Shown here piece by piece: positions 27,126-35,677 of a stretch of DNA of 62,076 bases (its first letter is position 1; each line of letters opens with the position of its first letter). The translations under genes were made by a program, and so were the position numbers. Origin of the DNA: Frankia torreyi (GTDB taxonomy: Bacteria > Actinomycetota > Actinomycetes > Frankiales > Frankiaceae); NCBI RefSeq assembly GCF_000948395.1, contig NZ_JYFN01000024.1, positions 7,606 through 69,681 of the forward strand. Direction: 5' to 3'. The notes below the pieces were generated by a model. It was not told the DNA's origin and ran no database searches. It saw nothing but the letters and a program-made list of their open reading frames with translations.

Positions 27126-28481
27126 TCACGCCAGCGCGGCCGCCTTGTGTATGAGGACCGCTCGTTCGCGGGCGTTGCGGCAGAGTCGGGCGGCGAGTTC
27201 CAGCTCGGATCGGGCCTCCGTCGTTCGGCCGAGCCGGCCGAGCAGCTCGCCGCGCACGCTCGGGAGCAGGTACGACCCCGCCAGCCGGTCGGTGGCGACG
27301 AGGTCGTCGACGATGGCCAGTGCCTGCCGCGGTCCCTGCGCCATCGCGACGGCGACGGCTCGGTTGAGTTCGACGACGGGGGACGGAGCGACGCGGCCGA
27401 GCGCCTCGTAGAGGAGCACGATCCGCTCCCAGTCGGTCTCCGGAACCGACGGCGCTGACGCGTGGCAGCCGGCGATCGCCGCCTGCAGCCCGTACGGTCC
27501 GAGGCCGGCGGCCCCGAGCGCCGCGGCCCGGTCGAGGGCGGCCAGGCCGCGGCGGATCGCCGAGCGGTCCCAGCGGCGCCGGTCCTGATCCGCCAGGAGC
27601 ACGGCCTCGCCGTCGGGACCGGTGCGGGCGGGGAAGCGGGCGGCGGTGAGTTCGCACAGGGCGAGCAGCCCGTGCACCTCCGGTTCGGCGGGCATCAGGG
27701 CGGCCAGCGTCCGGGCCAGCCGGATGGCCTCGTAGGCGAGGTCGGGGCGCAGCAGGCTGTCCCCGGTGGTCGCCGTCGAGCCCTCCGTGAAGATCACGTA
27801 GAGCACGCTCAGGACACCACCGAGCCGGCCGCGTCGTTCCTCGGCCGGCGGCAGGGCGAACGGCACCCTGGCCGCGCTGAGGGTCTTCTTCGCCCGGGTG
27901 ATCCGCGCCTGGACCGTCGCGACGGGTACCAGGAACGCCCGGGCTATCTCCTCGCTCGTCAGCCCGCCGACCGCGCGCAGCGTCAACGCCACGCGGGCCT
28001 CGGGGGAGAGCACCGGGTGGCAGGCGACGAACGTCAGCGCGAGGACGTCGTCGTCGATCCGGTCGGGATCCCACGGCAGGTCGTCCGACCGGTCCGCCGG
28101 TGGCACCGAGCCCGAGGCCGAGCCCGAGGCCGAGGCAGAGCCCGAGGCCGAGTACAGGCTCGAGCTGGTCTCGCCCTCGGCGAGCTGGCCGGCGAGCAGG
28201 GCGTGGCGCTCGTCGAGGGCCGACCGGCGGCGGAAACCGTCGATGGCGCGCCGCCGGGCGGTCGTGAGTAGCCAGCCCACCGGGTTCGCCGGCACGCCGT
28301 CGCGCGACCAGGCGACGAGCGCCTGGGCCACCGCCTCCTGCGCGACATCCTCGGCGAGGTCGACGTCCCCGGTGTAGCGGGCCAGCGCGCCGACGATCCG
28401 GGCGGAGGACATCCGCCAGACGGCCTCGACGGCCCGCCGGGCCGACTCGTCACGCGGCGGACCATCGACGGCCGCGGGCAT
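27126..28481 (-). CDS. ECF42-group RNA polymerase sigma factor with C-terminal TPR-like domain
   Basis: The 451-residue protein has sigma region 2 (ALARYTGDVDLAEDVAQEAV and RRRAIDGFRRR), a linker with Ser/Ala/Gly repeats, and region 4 (LTSEEIARAFLVPVATVQAR). A long helical C-terminal part of about 200 residues follows (GLLALCELTAARFPAR; VELNRAVAVAMAQGP). This extension and the adjacent DGPF gene define the ECF42 group, which lacks an anti-sigma factor. The ATG at 28481 overlaps the stop of the DGPF gene (ATGA). Members are thought to be controlled through their own C-terminal domain. Confidence 0.9.
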   Translation of the reverse strand: MPAAVDGPPRDESARRAVEAVWRMSSARIVGALARYTGDVDLAEDVAQEAVAQALVAWSRDGVPANPVGWLLTTARRRAIDGFRRRSALDERHALLAGQLAEGETSSSLYSASGSASASGSASGSVPPADRSDDLPWDPDRIDDDVLALTFVACHPVLSPEARVALTLRAVGGLTSEEIARAFLVPVATVQARITRAKKTLSAARVPFALPPAEERRGRLGGVLSVLYVIFTEGSTATTGDSLLRPDLAYEAIRLARTLAALMPAEPEVHGLLALCELTAARFPARTGPDGEAVLLADQDRRRWDRSAIRRGLAALDRAAALGAAGLGPYGLQAAIAGCHASAPSVPETDWERIVLLYEALGRVAPSPVVELNRAVAVAMAQGPRQALAIVDDLVATDRLAGSYLLPSVRGELLGRLGRTTEARSELELAARLCRNARERAVLIHKAAALA

Positions 28482-28900
28482 CAGAGCTGGCCGGTCCGCT
28501 CGCGCCACGCCCGCTCCCTGATGACCCACTCGTTGTCCTGCGGGAACTCGTCGATGGTCGGCACCCGGCGGATCTCGCACTTTGCGCCGGCACTCGCCGG
28601 CAGGCGCCGGGCCCACTGCACCGCCTCCTCCTTCGACGCGACGTCGATCAGGTAGAAGCCGCCGAACAGCTCCTTCGTCTCGCCGTAGGGGCCGTCGGTG
28701 ACCACCGGAGTCTCGCCGCCGAAGTCGACCACCACGCCCTGGGCCGGATCGTCGAGGCCCTCGGCGGCGACGAGTACGCCGGCCCGGATCAGCTCCTCGT
28801 TGAAACGGCCCACCGTCTCGAGCATCTCCTCGAAGGGTGTCGACATCATCTTCGCCAGGGACTCGTCCGTGGCCCGCATGATCAGCATGTACTTCGCCAT
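28481..28900 (-). CDS. DGPF/YCII-domain protein, partner of the ECF42 sigma factor
   Basis: This 139-residue protein of the YciI/DGPF superfamily has the diagnostic DGPYGETKE followed by GFYLIDV. It starts with MAKYMLIMRA after a strong GAGGAGGT. DGPF proteins adjoin ECF42 sigma factors across actinobacteria and are usually their main target gene. The role is uncertain, possibly binding of a small molecule or reactive compound. A matching ECF42 promoter lies about 50 bases upstream. Confidence 0.9.
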   Translation of the reverse strand: MAKYMLIMRATDESLAKMMSTPFEEMLETVGRFNEELIRAGVLVAAEGLDDPAQGVVVDFGGETPVVTDGPYGETKELFGGFYLIDVASKEEAVQWARRLPASAGAKCEIRRVPTIDEFPQDNEWVIRERAWRERTGQL

Positions 28901-28948
28901 CGTTGACCTCCTCGAGCACGGGTCGCCTACCGACCCTCTCACCACCAG

Positions 28949-28975
28949 GTCGAACGGCACAGCCGCCGATCGACA
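28949..28975 (-). promoter_or_regulatory. ECF42-type promoter of the DGPF-sigma operon
   Basis: On the minus strand TGTCGA (28975-28970) is followed after 17 bases by CGAC (28952-28949). ECF42 sigma factors in Streptomyces are reported to use TGTCGA at -35 and CGA(T/C) at -10. The start of transcription would lie about 40 bases upstream of the DGPF ATG, with the ribosome site in between. This implies autoregulation of the pair. Confidence 0.6.
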
Positions 28976-29010
28976 CGGCACCCGGACGAAAATTCGACGC
29001 CTGCTCTGTG

Positions 29011-29082
29011 GCCGGCATCGAGTCGGGGGCCGGCATCGAGTCGGGGGTCGGCATCGAGTCGGGGGTCGGCGTCGAGTCGGGT
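29011..29082. repeat. 18-bp tandem repeat, four copies
   Basis: Four head-to-tail copies of an 18-bp unit with a few substitutions lie upstream of the ECF42 operon promoter. They are outside any supported gene. Confidence 0.9.
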
Positions 29083-29123
29083 CGGCATGACTGCTCGATC
29101 GGTCGCGGGGCCGCCGGCCGGGT

Positions 29124-29145
29124 CCGCGGTTCCGCGGAACCGCGG
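29124..29145. repeat. Perfect 22-bp palindrome
   Basis: A self-complementary sequence is built from three CCGCGG blocks separated by TT and AA. It shares its core with 27101-27118, so the two flank the ECF42/DGPF pair. It may be a terminator or protein site; no T-run follows. Confidence 0.6.
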
Positions 29146-29270
29146 CGAGGCTCAGGTCAGGTCGGGTTGAGCCGGCCATCCACAGATCGGGGGCGGCGAA
29201 ATCGGCGTTACGCTGGGTGAACGGATGTGGTCTGTCCGGCCCTCCGAAGGAGGCCCGCCAGCACGTCGGG

Positions 29271-29520
29271 GATGATCAGCCTTGTCTGGATGCATCAGCG
29301 GATCACGGCGGGGGAGTACGAGTCGTGGTCCGAGGAGCAGTGCGCGGGCATCGAGATCGTGGACGGGCATGGTCGTCGTGAGCCCCGGCGCGTCCAAGCG
29401 GCACAACCGCCTGGTCAAGATCCTCGCGGTGGCATTGGAGGCCGCCGCCGGTGCCGCCGTCGCCGTCGCGGATGTCGATGCCGCCGTCGGTGTGCTCGGC
29501 GAACTGCGCGAGGAACGCGA
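29271..29520 (+). pseudogene. Broken Uma2-family (DUF820) nuclease-like gene
   Basis: Two frames together give the start of an Uma2 protein: a frame with MHQRITAGEYESWSEEQCAG and EIVDGH, then, one frame over from about 29370, VVVSPGASKRHNRL followed by an ALEAAAG helix. The junction is explained by one extra G after the GAC GGG CAT codons. After about 29500 the family similarity is lost and the usual VVEVVSPxS core is missing, so the gene is both frameshifted and truncated. Uma2 genes are abundant and expendable in actinobacteria. Confidence 0.6.
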
Positions 29521-29747
29521 TGCTGTCCTGGGCGATCCGGGCCAGGAATGGCTGGGTGTAGTAGGTCCGGCAGATGCCGCTGGACCGGCCGGTCGGACGT
29601 CCCTTCCAGCAGCCCCGACCTCCCGGTTGGGGTGAACGGGTGAACGGCGGAATCTCTCCATCCCTCGACCTTGGCGGCACGCGGGGCACCCACGAGATTG
29701 TCGCGAGCGTACGCGCGCGGTTGCGGTGGGGCAGGAAGATATGGGTC

Positions 29748-30113
29748 ATGCACGGTGACGCGGATGTGGTTGGGCTGGAGCGGGTCGTCAAGTCCTATGG
29801 CGGTGGTCTGGCCGCGGTGACGGCGCTGGAGAACATCACGCTGCCGTTCCGGTTGTCCGGAACCCGCGCCGACCGCGCCTGGGTGCGCGAGGCGGTGGCG
29901 CGCACCGGCCTGCAGGAGCGGGTCCGACACCGCCCGGCGGCGCTGTCCGGCGGGCAGCAGCAGCGGGTGGCCATCGCCCGGGCGCTGGTCACCTGTCCGG
30001 AGATCGTGTTCGCCGACGAGGTCGTGTTCCTCTCCGACGGCCGCATCGTGGACACCGTGCCCCACCCGTCGGCGGAGGCGGTGGCCCGGCGCCTGCTCGG
30101 GCTCGGGGGGTGA
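29748..30113 (+). CDS. ABC exporter ATPase remnant lacking Walker A and Walker B regions
   Basis: The 121-residue frame is a LolD/MacB-type ATPase with two in-frame internal losses. It reads VVKSYGGGLAAVTAL and jumps straight to ENITLPFRLSG, skipping Walker A and the Q-loop. It keeps the signature LSGGQQQRVAIARAL, then jumps from EIVFADE to VVFLSDGRIVD, skipping the rest of Walker B, the D-loop and the H-loop His. Frame and stop are preserved and the stop overlaps the permease GTG. It cannot hydrolyse ATP as written. It is either a decaying gene or a coupling leader for the permease. Confidence 0.7.
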   Translation: MHGDADVVGLERVVKSYGGGLAAVTALENITLPFRLSGTRADRAWVREAVARTGLQERVRHRPAALSGGQQQRVAIARALVTCPEIVFADEVVFLSDGRIVDTVPHPSAEAVARRLLGLGG

Positions 30114-32653
30114 CGGTGCTCTGGTTGGCGCTGCGGACCCTGCGGACGCGCAGGTCCGTCTTCCTCGGCTCGGTCGTCGCCCTGGTGTGTACCTGTGCGC
30201 TGATCACCGCGTGCGGGCTATTGTTCCAGTCCGCGCTCACCTCCCATCCGCCGACCGAGCGCTACCGGGACGTTCCCCTAGTGGTCGCGGGCAGGCAGTC
30301 ACTGGCCTTCACCTACGGCTCGGGGGACGGGAAGAACACCGAGCACGTGGCCCTGCCGGAGCGGGTGCGCCCCGCGGCGGACCTCGCCGACCGGCTGCGT
30401 GCCGTCCCCGGCGTGGCCGGGGTGGTCCCGGACGTCTCGCTGCCCGTCGGACTGGCCATAGCCGGAACCGAGATCATCACCCCCGACACCGTGCAGCTCC
30501 ACGGCTGGGGCAGCGCCCGGCTCACCCCCTACCGGTTGACGAAGGGACGCGCACCGGCCGGCCCCGGGGAGGTGGTGGTCGACACAGACCTCGCCCGCGG
30601 CGCGCATCTCGCCCCCGGAAGCCGGGTGACCGTGGCCGCCACCGACCGGGTAGCAGGCGGTTACACCGTCGTCGGTGTCGCCGCCCCCCACAGCGCCGAT
30701 CCGAGGCCCGCCGTCTTCGTCTCCGACGCCGAGGCGAGCCGCCTCACCGCGGGCCTGGTGGACGTCTTCGGTGTCTATCCCGCCCCCGATGCCGACTCCA
30801 CCGCCGTGGCCAAGGCGGTCCGCCGGGCCGTGCGGGGCCTGCCGCTGTCGGTGCGCACCGGCGACGGCCGGGGCACCGCCGAGTTCCTCGACGTGGACAG
30901 CGCCCTGGAGAACGTCGTCGCGCTCAGCGCGACCTTCGGCGGCATCTCGATGGCGGTCGCGCTGTTCGTCCTCGCCGGCACCCTGGCGTTGTCGGTGCAG
31001 CAGCGCCGGCGCGAACTGGCCCTGCTGCGCGCGGTCGGTGCCACCGGACGCCAGATCCGCCGCCTGGTCGGCGGGGAGACCCTGGCGCTCAGCCTGCTCG
31101 CCTGCCTGCCTGGCCTGGTGGGCGGCGCCGCGCTGGCCTGGGTTCTTCGCGCCGTCCTGGTCGACCACGGGGTGGCGCCCGCAGCGATGCGCCTGGACGT
31201 GGGATGGATCCCGCTGCTCGTCGCTGCGGGCGCCACCGTGCTCACCGCGCAGCTCGCCGTCCTGGTAAGCGGGCTGCGCGCGGGTCGCCTGCGCCCGGCG
31301 CAGGCCCTGTCCGATGCCTCCGCGCCGCCTGCCCGCCTCGGCTTCGGCCGGTTCCTGCTCGGGCTGCTGTGCGCGGCCGGCGGGATCGCCGTGGTCGCCA
31401 CGACCCGCTTCCTCACCGGCGGCGTGCTCACCGCCATCGCCGCCGGAGCCGTCCTGCTCCACCTGTTCGCCGCCGGCCTGCTCGGACCGCTGGTGGCCCG
31501 CCTGACCCTCGCCCTGCTCGGCCCCTTCATCCGCGGCCTGTCCCGCACCTCCGGCTTCCTCGCCGTGGCCAACAGCAGGGCCCACACCCGCCGGGTCACC
31601 GCGGTGTTCACCCCTCTCGTGCTGTGCACCGCGCTGGGCGGAACACTGCTGTTTCTCCAGACCAGCCGCTCCCACGCCAGCGAGGTGCAGGGCCGCGACC
31701 GCGTCCTGGCCGACCAGGCGTTGACCACCCGGCAGGGACTGCCGGCCGGCTTCGTCGACACCGTCCGCGCCACCCCCGGCGTCACCGCGGCGGCCGGCCT
31801 CACCCCCACCACCGTCGTCACCGGCGGATCGGATGGCTACGCCGCCCAGGCCGTCACCTTCGGCGGCGCGCCTGGCACCCCCGGTGGCACCTCCGGCCTG
31901 CTCGACCTCGACGTCACCGCCGGCTCACTGGCCGACCTGCGCGGCGACACCGTCGCCCTGAGCGCCGATCAGGCCCACGGCAAACACGTGGGCCGTACGG
32001 TCCGGCTGTGGCTCGGCGACGGCACCCGACGCGACCTGCGACTGGTCGCCGTCTACCGGCGCAACATCGGGTTCGGCGACTACCTCCTGCCGTACGCGGT
32101 CGTCGCCACCCACACCACCAGCCCCCTGATCCAGACCGTCCTGGTCGACACCGCACCCGGAGCCCACCTCGACTGGCAGACACTGACCACCGCCTACCCC
32201 GGGTTGCACGTCCATGACCATGCCGCCCTCACCGACGCCGAACAGCGGCAGGAAGACCTCAACGCCTGGACCAACTACCTCCTGGTCGCCCTGCTCCTCG
32301 CGTTCGCCGCGATCGCCGTCGTCAACACCCTGGTCACGGCCACCCTCGAACGCGGCCGGGAGTTCGCCACTCTGCGACTGACCGGCGCCACCCGCCGCCA
32401 GGTGCTACGCATGGTGCGCTGGGAGGCCGTCCTCATCACCGCCATCGCCCTCGTCGTCGGCGCCGCCATCACCGCCGTCACGCTGGTGCCCTTCAGCCGG
32501 GGCATCAGCGGGACCGGCACACCGTATGTGCCACCGCAGTGGGCCGCCGCTCTGCTGGGCTCGGGCCTGCTCCTGGCCATGGCCGGCAGCCTGCTTCCCG
32601 CCCGTGCCGTCCTGCGCACCCCACCGGTCCAGACCGCGGGAACGGGACGGTGA
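30110..32653 (+). CDS. FtsX/MacB-type ABC transporter permease, duplicated (847 residues)
   Basis: This large permease has two FtsX-like halves. Each has a first helix, an extracytoplasmic domain and a three-helix C-terminal bundle: ALSVQQRRRELALLRAVGATG marks the first bundle and TATLERGREFATLRLTGATR the second. Such proteins move lipids, peptides or drugs, or signal across the membrane. The GTG start overlaps the stop of the ATPase remnant. The gene itself is intact, while its expected ATPase is not, so it may use another ATPase or be on the way to loss. Parts of it recur at 35235-35677. Confidence 0.88.
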   Translation: MTVLWLALRTLRTRRSVFLGSVVALVCTCALITACGLLFQSALTSHPPTERYRDVPLVVAGRQSLAFTYGSGDGKNTEHVALPERVRPAADLADRLRAVPGVAGVVPDVSLPVGLAIAGTEIITPDTVQLHGWGSARLTPYRLTKGRAPAGPGEVVVDTDLARGAHLAPGSRVTVAATDRVAGGYTVVGVAAPHSADPRPAVFVSDAEASRLTAGLVDVFGVYPAPDADSTAVAKAVRRAVRGLPLSVRTGDGRGTAEFLDVDSALENVVALSATFGGISMAVALFVLAGTLALSVQQRRRELALLRAVGATGRQIRRLVGGETLALSLLACLPGLVGGAALAWVLRAVLVDHGVAPAAMRLDVGWIPLLVAAGATVLTAQLAVLVSGLRAGRLRPAQALSDASAPPARLGFGRFLLGLLCAAGGIAVVATTRFLTGGVLTAIAAGAVLLHLFAAGLLGPLVARLTLALLGPFIRGLSRTSGFLAVANSRAHTRRVTAVFTPLVLCTALGGTLLFLQTSRSHASEVQGRDRVLADQALTTRQGLPAGFVDTVRATPGVTAAAGLTPTTVVTGGSDGYAAQAVTFGGAPGTPGGTSGLLDLDVTAGSLADLRGDTVALSADQAHGKHVGRTVRLWLGDGTRRDLRLVAVYRRNIGFGDYLLPYAVVATHTTSPLIQTVLVDTAPGAHLDWQTLTTAYPGLHVHDHAALTDAEQRQEDLNAWTNYLLVALLLAFAAIAVVNTLVTATLERGREFATLRLTGATRRQVLRMVRWEAVLITAIALVVGAAITAVTLVPFSRGISGTGTPYVPPQWAAALLGSGLLLAMAGSLLPARAVLRTPPVQTAGTGR

Positions 32654-32683
32654 TGGCCGCCTGCCGGGCAAGCAGGCGCACCT

Positions 32684-34327
32684 GTGGCCCCGAGGATGGG
32701 TAGGCGGTTGCGGCGGTGGCTGCGCCGCCCCGCCGTCGCCGCCGCCTCCGACGGGTGGGGCGAGCGGGATCATCTGCCGGCACCCGCGACGACCGAGCGG
32801 GTCCTTGCCGCGGCCGGGGGAGCCGATCCGAACGTCGGTCCGGCGGAGTTCGCGACCGCGCTGCTGATCGTGGCCCGCGACGGCGACCCGGCCCTGCGGG
32901 CGGCGGTCGTGACCGCGCTCGGCACGGCCGGGGCACCGTGGTGGTTGGCGGTGGACCAGGCGTTGCGGCAGCGGTGGTGGTGGGCGCCGGCCTGGTCGCG
33001 GCGCCTCGCGGCGGACCTGGCCGACGGCGAGGTGGACGAGCTGCGGCTGGTCGTGGCCGGCTGCCACCATGACGGGCGGATCCGCGAGGCGGCGGTCGTC
33101 CGCCTGGCCGACTGCGAACACCCGGCGGCGGTCGCGGTGCTCGCGCTTCGTGCCTGCGACTGGGTGGCCGAGGTGCGGAGCCGGGCGCGGTCGGTTGTCG
33201 AGGGTTGGCCGTCGCCGCCGGGCGGGCCGGCGCTGAGCACGCTGGCGGAGCTGGCGTTCGCGCTGCGCGGACGGCGTGCGGGCGGCTGGTTGGCGCAGCG
33301 GGTCGACCAGGTGCTGCGGGACCTGCCGGCGCAGCGGCTGGACCCGCTGCTGTCGGCCCGGGACCGCGGAACGCGGCGGGCCGCCTACTGCGCCGCGATC
33401 GCCGCCGGCCAGTTGAGCCTCGACCGGCTGACGACGGCGGCGATCAGGGAGGGTGACCTGCCGATCCGAACGATGTGCGCCCGGGCCGCGGTCCGGGCCG
33501 CGGCCGGTCCGGCGCACCTGCACGCGATGCTGGCCAGCCGCACCGCGCTGGTCCGGGCCGAGGCGCTGCAGGCGCTGATCGTGACCGGTGACCTCGACGT
33601 GGCCGAGGCGGCGTTGGCCGATCGGCATCCGCTGGTGCGGGGCATCGCGCAGGCGGCTGTGCGCCGCACGGGCGGGGATCCGGCCGAGCACTACCGCCGG
33701 CTCGCCGCGCGGCAGGCACCGGAGCTCGGGGTGATCGCGGGGCTCGAGGTCACCGGGGAGCTCGGGGTCGTCGCGGGGCTCGGGGAGACCGGCGTGGCTG
33801 ACGACGCCGACGTCGTCGCACGATGGCTGGCGCATCCGCGGGCCCGCGTCCGGGCGGAGGCGATCCGCGCGCTGCGGCGCCTCGGGGTCACTCGGCCAGC
33901 CGAGCTGGTGCCGATGCTGCGGGACGAGTCGCCCGCGGTCGCCCGCCAGGCGGTGGCGTCTCTGCGGGGTCAGATCGGCGCCGTCGCACCGGCCGTCCTG
34001 GAAGGGCTGCTCGACGCGGACAACCCGCCGTCCCTGCGGCTCGCCGGTTACCGGCTGCTGATCGCCGGGGATGCCTGGCAGCGGCTGGCCACCAACCTGA
34101 GACTGCTCGGCGACGCCGACGAACGGCTGCGTGCCAGCGCGCGGGCCGACGTGACCGCGTGGCTGGTCAGGGAGGCGGCCGCGACGTTCCACGAGCCGAG
34201 CCGCGAGCGCGCCGCCGAGCTCGCCGGCCTGATCGAAGCTGCCCGCCCGATCCTCGGCGATCATCGAGCCCAGGTGCTGCGGTTCCACGCCGGTCTGGAC
34301 GTCCTATCTACTCGGGGTCGCAGATGA
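32684..34327 (+). CDS. HEAT-repeat protein
   Basis: The 547-residue protein consists of Ala/Leu/Arg-rich helix pairs of HEAT/PBS-lyase type, for example RDGDPALRAAVVTALGTAG, HPRARVRAEAIRALRRLG and DESPAVARQAVASLRG. An N-terminal basic stretch precedes them. No catalytic motif or signal peptide was seen, so a scaffold or binding role is likely. It starts 30 bases after the FtsX permease at a GTG (32684) or an ATG four codons later. The same start region is duplicated at 35698, where the gene is cut after about 15 codons. Confidence 0.72.
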   Translation: MAPRMGRRLRRWLRRPAVAAASDGWGERDHLPAPATTERVLAAAGGADPNVGPAEFATALLIVARDGDPALRAAVVTALGTAGAPWWLAVDQALRQRWWWAPAWSRRLAADLADGEVDELRLVVAGCHHDGRIREAAVVRLADCEHPAAVAVLALRACDWVAEVRSRARSVVEGWPSPPGGPALSTLAELAFALRGRRAGGWLAQRVDQVLRDLPAQRLDPLLSARDRGTRRAAYCAAIAAGQLSLDRLTTAAIREGDLPIRTMCARAAVRAAAGPAHLHAMLASRTALVRAEALQALIVTGDLDVAEAALADRHPLVRGIAQAAVRRTGGDPAEHYRRLAARQAPELGVIAGLEVTGELGVVAGLGETGVADDADVVARWLAHPRARVRAEAIRALRRLGVTRPAELVPMLRDESPAVARQAVASLRGQIGAVAPAVLEGLLDADNPPSLRLAGYRLLIAGDAWQRLATNLRLLGDADERLRASARADVTAWLVREAAATFHEPSRERAAELAGLIEAARPILGDHRAQVLRFHAGLDVLSTRGRR

Positions 34328-34471
34328 TCGACGTTGAGTAGCCTCGGACCAGAACCCCTCGCCGCAATCCGCCCCGCCCCGGATCGGACTTACTCGTCCA
34401 GGAAGCGCCGGGGTACAGGAGGCGCCGGGGGAATGGGAAGAGCGGACCGCACGGCGTGCCTCCGAGCTCCG

Positions 34472-34695
34472 TCAGAGCACGGAGTCCGGTGGGAACTCGA
34501 CCGGGTAGGGCTCGGTGAAGTCGGCCGAACGGCTCACGTCGTGCCAGGCGAGGTCCGCCGCCAGGAGGCGGCGGTCCAGGGCGATCGACCCCTCGGCGGC
34601 GTTCACGCCCAGCGGCAGGTGCTCCGGGATGTCGCGGCGCCGGGCCAGGGCGACGAGGATCTCCGCCGCCCGCGCCGGGTCGCCCGCGGGGCCGG
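34472..34695 (-). pseudogene. 3' fragment of a short-chain dehydrogenase gene (copy 1)
   Basis: Only the C-terminal about 75 residues of an SDR enzyme remain: GDPARAAEILVALARR, LPLGVNAAEGSIALDRRL, then WHDVSRSADF and a TEPYPVEF tail with a stop. The cofactor-binding and catalytic parts are missing. Upstream sequence changes abruptly into a DUF1684 fragment on the opposite strand near 34716. The last 47 bases recur with two mismatches at 37638-37684. Confidence 0.7.
34481..34527. repeat. 47-bp direct repeat, left copy (SDR gene tail)
   Basis: This segment matches 37638-37684 at 45 of 47 positions in the same orientation. The two copies bracket about 3.1 kb holding the DUF1684 and permease fragments, a luciferase-like gene and an XRE regulator. 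Confidence 0.9.
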
Positions 34696-34718
34696 ACTCG
34701 CTCTGGCGCACCCGCCTC

Positions 34719-34874
34719 AACCGCGCGGGGAACCTGCAGTGCGCCTACACCCCGTACGCTCCCTGCCCGCTTGCCCCGCCGCAGAACCGCCTCCCGATCC
34801 CGATCGAAGCGGGCGAGCAGATCCCCTCCTTCCGGCCCGAGCCCGCCGAGATCGAGGAACGCTCCGCGTCCTGA
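34719..34874 (+). pseudogene. Duplicated 3' end of the DUF1684 gene
   Basis: The last 51 codons of the DUF1684 gene at 26017-26934 are repeated here with few changes (NRAGNLQCAYTPYAPCPLA, PPQNRLPIPIEAGEQIP), including the stop. Similarity continues about 40 bases past the stop. There is no start or N-terminal part. The junction with the SDR fragment lies near 34716. It marks the left end of a decayed second copy of the 26.8-32.7 kb block. Confidence 0.85.
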
Positions 34875-35234
34875 TGACCGGCAGATGCTCGTGTACGGGA
34901 CGCCCGGGGGCCTAGCGCAGCCGCTCACCTGCGCCTTTTCCGGTGTTCGGTGACGGCCTGTGATGTCCGACGGTGCCGTCTCGCCGCCGGACGGTTCGCC
35001 GGAACCGCCCCGCGAGAGGTGTGCGTGGGAACGGAGCCACGTGGTTGTTCTGTACGGACAAATCGGACGCCGAACCGTACAGAAGAACCACGGTGGCGGC
35101 TCTCCCACGCATCTGCCCCGAACCGCGGGCCGTCGTCCGTGCAGCGCCCGGCTCTAGCCACATCGCGACGTCACGCAGCGTGAAAGCAGGACAGGAAGCG
35201 GACTCCCGAGGCGCTGCATGAGCGCCGCCATTCA
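34875..35234. other. Gap with a long imperfect hairpin
   Basis: About 360 bases lie between the DUF1684 tail and the permease remnant. The first about 40 bases continue the DUF1684 duplication. A strong inverted repeat lies at 35037-35095. No gene was recognised. Confidence 0.5.
35043..35089. repeat. Inverted repeat (15-bp arms, one mismatch)
   Basis: GGTTGTTCTGTACGG (35043-35057) pairs with CCGTACAGAAGAACC (35075-35089) across a 17-base loop. Pairing extends outward by several bases with one bulge. It could be a terminator, a regulator site or the ends of a very small mobile element. No open frame lies inside. Confidence 0.7.
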
Positions 35235-35677
35235 CCGCCCACCGAGCGCTACCGGGACGTCCCCTTGGTGGTCGCGCGCCGGCAGTACCTGGCCTTCGCC
35301 TACGGCTCGGGGGATGGGAGAAACACCGAGCACATGGCCCTGCCGGAGCGGGTACGCCCCACGGCGGACCTCGCCGCCCGGCTACGTGCCCTCCCCGGCG
35401 TGGTCGGCGTGGTCGGCGTGGTCGCGGACGTCTCGCTGCGGAGGCCGTCACCGTCCTCATCACCGCCATCGCCCTCGTCGTCGGCGCCGCCATCACCGCC
35501 GTCACGCTGGTGCCCTTCAGCCGGGGCATCAGCGGGACCAGCACGCCGTACGTGCCACCGCAGTGGGCCGCCGCTCTGCTGGGCTCGGGCCTGCTCCTGG
35601 CCATGGCCGGCAGCCTGCTCCCCGCCCGCGCCGTCCTGCGCACCCCACCGGTCCAGACCGCGGGAACGGGACGGTGA
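35235..35677 (+). pseudogene. Internally deleted second copy of the FtsX permease gene
   Basis: Bases 35235-35439 match the start of the permease (about 30246-30443) and 35441-35677 match its last 230 bases (32423-32653), about 97 percent identical by eye in the second half. The 1.98 kb between is missing, and the start codon region is replaced. A six-base ACCGTC insertion at the junction and a nine-base duplication (GTGGTCGGC) add further damage. The stop codon is retained. Confidence 0.85.

Larger units (their letters stand above)
28901..29226. other. Intergenic region with promoter, tandem repeat and palindrome
   Basis: Between the DGPF gene and the broken Uma2 gene are the ECF42-type promoter (28949-28975), a four-copy 18-bp repeat (29011-29082) and a perfect palindrome (29124-29145). 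No gene is apparent here. Confidence 0.6.

Noticed and set aside
29303-29791. Minus-strand frame with TYYTQPFLARIAQDSIAF
   Set aside because: It is antisense to the Uma2 relic and the start of the ATPase remnant, and no family was recognised.
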